This document shows positions 61,401-64,000 of a stretch of 64,000 nucleotides of DNA, piece by piece. Each line of letters opens with the position of its first letter. Position 1 is the first letter of the stretch. Source of the stretch: Aristolochia californica (Eukaryota; Streptophyta; Magnoliopsida; Piperales; Aristolochiaceae); contig JARWKL010000008.1 of NCBI GenBank assembly GCA_029961685.1, forward strand, positions 30,009,619 to 30,073,618, given 5' to 3'. A program made the position numbers and the translations under genes. The notes below the pieces were generated by a model. The model was not told the origin of the DNA, ran no database searches, and saw nothing but the letters and a program-made list of their open reading frames with translations.

Positions 61401-64000
61401 TTAAATCAAAACTTGAGTTTTCACTTTCCCTTCATCTCGAAAACAAAAAAAAAAGAGATAAAAGACAAAAAGATCAGAACAAATTGAAAATTTTAGAGTT
61501 TATTTATGGAAAGAATTTAAAGGAATAAACAAATATAAGTAAAGAAAATTTTTTTAGACAACACAAATGAACAAAAAAGTTTTGTTATCCAAGTTTGGGA
61601 AATTCCACTAGTTCAACCCCAATTGCTCGGAATTTTATAACAAAGAGATTTTTCTACACATGTTTTAAAAAATGGATATGCATGCTTGATACATGTGAAA
61701 GATGGAAATGACCTATGGATCCAAACCTTTTATAGAGAATAACATTCAAATCCCAAGTGAACGTGCGGTGGGATATTTACTCGAGTCAAACAAGCTATTA
61801 TTTTGCCCATTTACAAAAAGCTGACCTAACGATCATAGATGATTGTAAAGTGATTTGTCATGCGTAACGGGCAATAGTTTTGTAAGAAATGACTTATGGA
61901 TTGCAAGTCAACATTTAGTTAAAAATCCCCCCCTCCCCCTTTTCTCGACGATTGCAAAACATGATATATAAAAACTAAAAAAAATTTACAATCCCTAAAA
62001 ATTAAAAACATTTCAGGAATTATCTCTCCCTATATGTGTACATTGTGCATTTCCATTTTAGATGTATGCTTTTCCTTAAATCAAAACTTGATTTTTCACT
62101 TTCCCTTCATCTCGTAAACATAAAAAAGAGATAAAAGGCAAAGATATGACTTCAAAATTAAAGTTTTAGAGTTTATGTATGGAAAGAATTTAAGGCAAAG
62201 AACAAATGTAAGAAAATAAAATTTATTCACAAATCACAAATTAACACAAAAATCTTGTTATCCAAGTTTGGGTAATTCCACTAGTTCAACCCTAATAGCA
62301 TTGGAATTTTATTAGAAAGAGATTTTTATACACATGTTTTAAAAAATAGATATGCCCGCTTCAAACATGTTAAAGATGCAAATGACCTAAGGATCCAAAC
62401 CTTTTAAAGAGAATCACATTAAATTCTCAAGTGAACGTGCGGTGGGATATTTTCCCAAGTCAAGCAAGCTATTATGTTGCCCATTTACAAAAAGTTGACC
62501 TAACGATCAGCGTAACAGGCTATATTTTCGTAAGGAATGACTTTTGGATTGGGAGTCAACACTCACTTAAAAATCCCCCGCCTCCCCCTTTTCCTGATGA
62601 TTGCAGAACCTTATATATAAAAAATGAAAAGTGTTTACAATCCCTAAAATTTACGGACACTTTTTGGAATTCTCTCTCTCGACATTTGTGCATTTTGCAT
62701 TTGCATTTTAGATGTATACTTTTATCTTAAATCAAAACTTGAGTTTTCACTTTCCCTTCATCACGTAAACAAAAAAAAGAGAAAAAAGGCAAAAAGATCA
62801 GAACAAACTGAAAATGTTAGAGTTTATGTATGGAAAGAATTTAAAGCAATAAACAAATGTAATTAAGGAAAATTTATTCACGCCCCACAAATGAACACAA
62901 AAGTTTCGTTATCCATGTTTGGGAAATTCCACTAGTTCAACCCTAATTGCTCGGAATTTTATAAGAAAGAGATTTTTCCACACATGTTTTAAAAAATGGA
63001 TATGCATGCTTGATACATGTTAAAGATGCAAATGACCTATGGATCCAAAACCTTTTATAGAGAACAAGCTATTATTTTTCCATTTACAAAAAGCTAACCT
63101 AACGATCATAGATTATTGTAAAGTGATTTAACATGCGTAACTAGCTATATTTTTGTAAGGGATGACTTATGGATTGCGAGTCAACACTCAGTTAAAAATT
63201 CCCCACCTCCCCCTTTTCTCGACGATTGCAGAACCTGATATAAAAAAACTAAAAATATTTTACAATCACTAAAAATTATAAACACTTTCTGGAATTATCT
63301 CTCTATATTTGTTCATTGTAATTTCCTGTTTAGATGTATACTTTTTTCTTAAATCAAAACTTCAGTTTTCACTTTCCCTTCATCTCGTAAACATCAAAAA
63401 GAGATAAAAGGCAAAGAGATCACTTCAAAATGAAATTTTTAGAGTTTATGTAGGGAAAGAATTTAAAGCAATGAAAAAATGTAAGAAAAGTAAATTTATT
63501 CACAAACCACAATTTAATACAAAATTTTTGCTATCCAAGTTTGGGTAATTCCACTAGTTCAACCCTAATAGCTCGGAATTTTATAAGAATGAGATTTTTC
63601 TACACATGTTTCAAAAAATAGATATGCCCGCTTGAAACATGTTAAAGATACAAATTACCTAAGGATCAAAACCTTTTAAAGAGAATAACATTAAATTCTC
63701 AAGTGAACGTGCGATGGGATATTGTCCTGAGTCAAACAAGCCATTATTTTTCCCATTTACAAAAAGCTGACCTAACGATCAGCATAACGGGCTATATTTT
63801 TTTAAGAAATGACTTATGGATTGGGAGTCAACACTTAGTTAAACATTCCCCGCCTCCCCCTTTTTCCGACGATTGCAAAAACTGATATATAAAAACTGAA
63901 AATTGTTTACAATCCCTAAAATTTACAGACACTTTTTGGAATTATCTCTCTCTACATTTGAGTATTGTTCATTTCCATTTAAGATGTATACTTTATCTTA
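58455..64000 (+). repeat. Dimeric higher-order repeat, ~1.325 kb period
   Basis: Every second monomer (anchors 59806, 61131, 62457 and 63729) lacks 26 bp of the ATGATTGTAAAGTGATTTAT region, leaving ATCAGCGTAACGGG or close forms near 59856, 61181, 62507 and 63778. The other monomers (59131, 60453, 61783 and the truncated 63065) keep it. Offsets are 1,325 and 1,326 bp, and 1,272 where a unit is truncated. Among the intact-type units, 59131 and 60453 share CATTACCTAAAGCTGACC-like sequence and GGCTATATTTTTGGAAGG. Units 61783 and 63065 share CTTGATACATGT and TTTTATAGAGAA. The block runs past the right end of the window. Confidence 0.87.
63055..63080. repeat. Deletion junction, about 54 bp, removing an anchor
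   Basis: TTTTATAGAGAA joins directly to CAAGCTATTATTTTTCC. The AACATTAAATTCTCAAGTGAACGTG-type segment and the GAGTC anchor are missing. The neighbouring dimer copy near 61730-61800 has both, so this loss is private to one unit. Confidence 0.87.

Larger units (their letters stand above)
1..64000 (+). repeat. Satellite DNA array, ~675-bp monomer, ~98 head-to-tail copies
   Basis: Every part of the window aligns by eye to one monomer; no unique insertion was seen. Using the conserved GAGTCAAACAAGCC anchor, monomers start at about 3, 676, 1354, 2029, 2705, 3335, 4009, 4680, 5856, 6531, 7204, 7896, 8571, 9248, 9927, 10601, 11277, 11950, 12626, 13299, 13974, 14645, 15318, 15990, 16946, 17605, 18281, 18956, 19640, 20320, 20988, 21665, 22341, 23024, 23698, 24372, 25048, 25709, 26387, 26976, 27651, 28326, 28999, 30085, 30754, 31423, 32092, 32763, 33854, 34527, 35205, 35824, 36491, 37166, 37841, 38521, 39195, 39869, 40548, 41225, 41888, 42562, 43170, 43844, 44508, 45183, 45860, 46519, 47196, 47880, 48544, 49171, 49733, 50412, 51085, 51768, 52424, 53083, 53756, 54432, 55108, 55752, 56429, 57105, 57779, 58455, 59131, 59806, 60453, 61131, 61783, 62457 and 63729. 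Five further partial monomers lack the anchor (near 5183, 16442, 29587, 33352 and 63065). All copies share one orientation. The strand label is arbitrary. Family and chromosomal location are unknown. Confidence 0.98.

Noticed and set aside
62431..62730. 99-codon open reading frame and about twenty other frames of 60-85 codons on both strands
   Set aside because: All lie inside satellite monomers, several start at GTG and not ATG, and the same frames recur in other copies broken by stops and frameshifts. There is no domain, signal peptide or codon bias. They are artefacts of translating a repeat.
1..64000. CRISPR array
   Set aside because: The repeats are about 675 bp and contiguous, with no alternation of short repeats and unique spacers.
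1..64000. Bacterial or phage accessory region
   Set aside because: There are no genes, ribosome binding sites or operons over 64 kb. A long A/T-rich tandem array of this kind is a eukaryotic satellite feature.
1..64000. Transposon or LTR-retrotransposon derived array
   Set aside because: I found no terminal inverted repeats, LTR ends, primer binding site, polypurine tract, transposase or reverse-transcriptase motif. A distant origin from a non-coding element fragment cannot be excluded.
1..64000. Ribosomal or tRNA gene cluster
   Set aside because: The monomer is far too A/T-rich and short for rDNA, and no complete cloverleaf was seen. Only a B-box-like motif is present, listed as a low-confidence element.

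Overview
The whole 64 kb window is one head-to-tail satellite DNA array. I find no protein-coding gene, RNA gene, transposon or unique sequence in it. A monomer of about 675 bp (mostly 671-680 bp) is repeated about 98 times, all copies in the same orientation, and the array runs off both ends of the window. Monomers are A/T-rich (roughly 70% by eye). The exception is one C-rich tract of about 25 bp per monomer. This size and organisation suggest a nuclear eukaryotic genome (centromeric, pericentromeric, subtelomeric or another heterochromatic block). A plant is my best guess, from monomer size, A/T richness and apparent CpG decay, but I do not recognise the satellite family and cannot name the organism.

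Each monomer, read from a conserved GAGTCAAACAAGCC anchor, has the same layout. In order: a C-rich/G-rich-complement tract; a TATA-like TATATAAAAACTAAAAAG element; a short pyrimidine tract (TCTCTCTC); a duplicated GTGCATT heptamer; an A-rich tract of variable length; a GTAAGT-containing segment; a GTTCAACCC motif that fits the Pol III B-box pattern; and a dyad element (ACATGTTT, 23-nt spacer, AAACATGT, with ATGCAT in the spacer).

The array is a patchwork of local amplification histories. 1-3334 is plain monomers. 3.3-7.6 kb holds a duplicated two-monomer block, a fused partial monomer and two long poly-C expansions, and part of it reappears at 11.2-12.3 kb. 7.6-15.2 kb is plain. 15.2-16.4 kb is a recent monomer duplication ending in a 395-bp deletion. 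16.4-28.6 kb carries a regional TTGATGTA subfamily and a block repeated five monomers later. 28.67-36.15 kb is a clear 3.75-kb tandem segmental duplication. 37.8-42.6 kb and 45.2-48.6 kb are trimeric higher-order repeats of about 2.02 kb, with a degraded relative at 50.4-52.4 kb. 58.4-64 kb is a dimeric higher-order repeat of about 1.325 kb, marked by a shared 26-bp deletion.

The short open reading frames (60-99 codons) are by-products of the monomer: the same frames recur from copy to copy, several begin at GTG, and point changes break them in most copies. I annotate none as CDS. The points most worth checking are the higher-order repeats, the periodic G-quadruplex-capable tract with its poly-C expansions, the fold-back palindrome at a deletion junction, and the set of promoter-like motifs present in every monomer.
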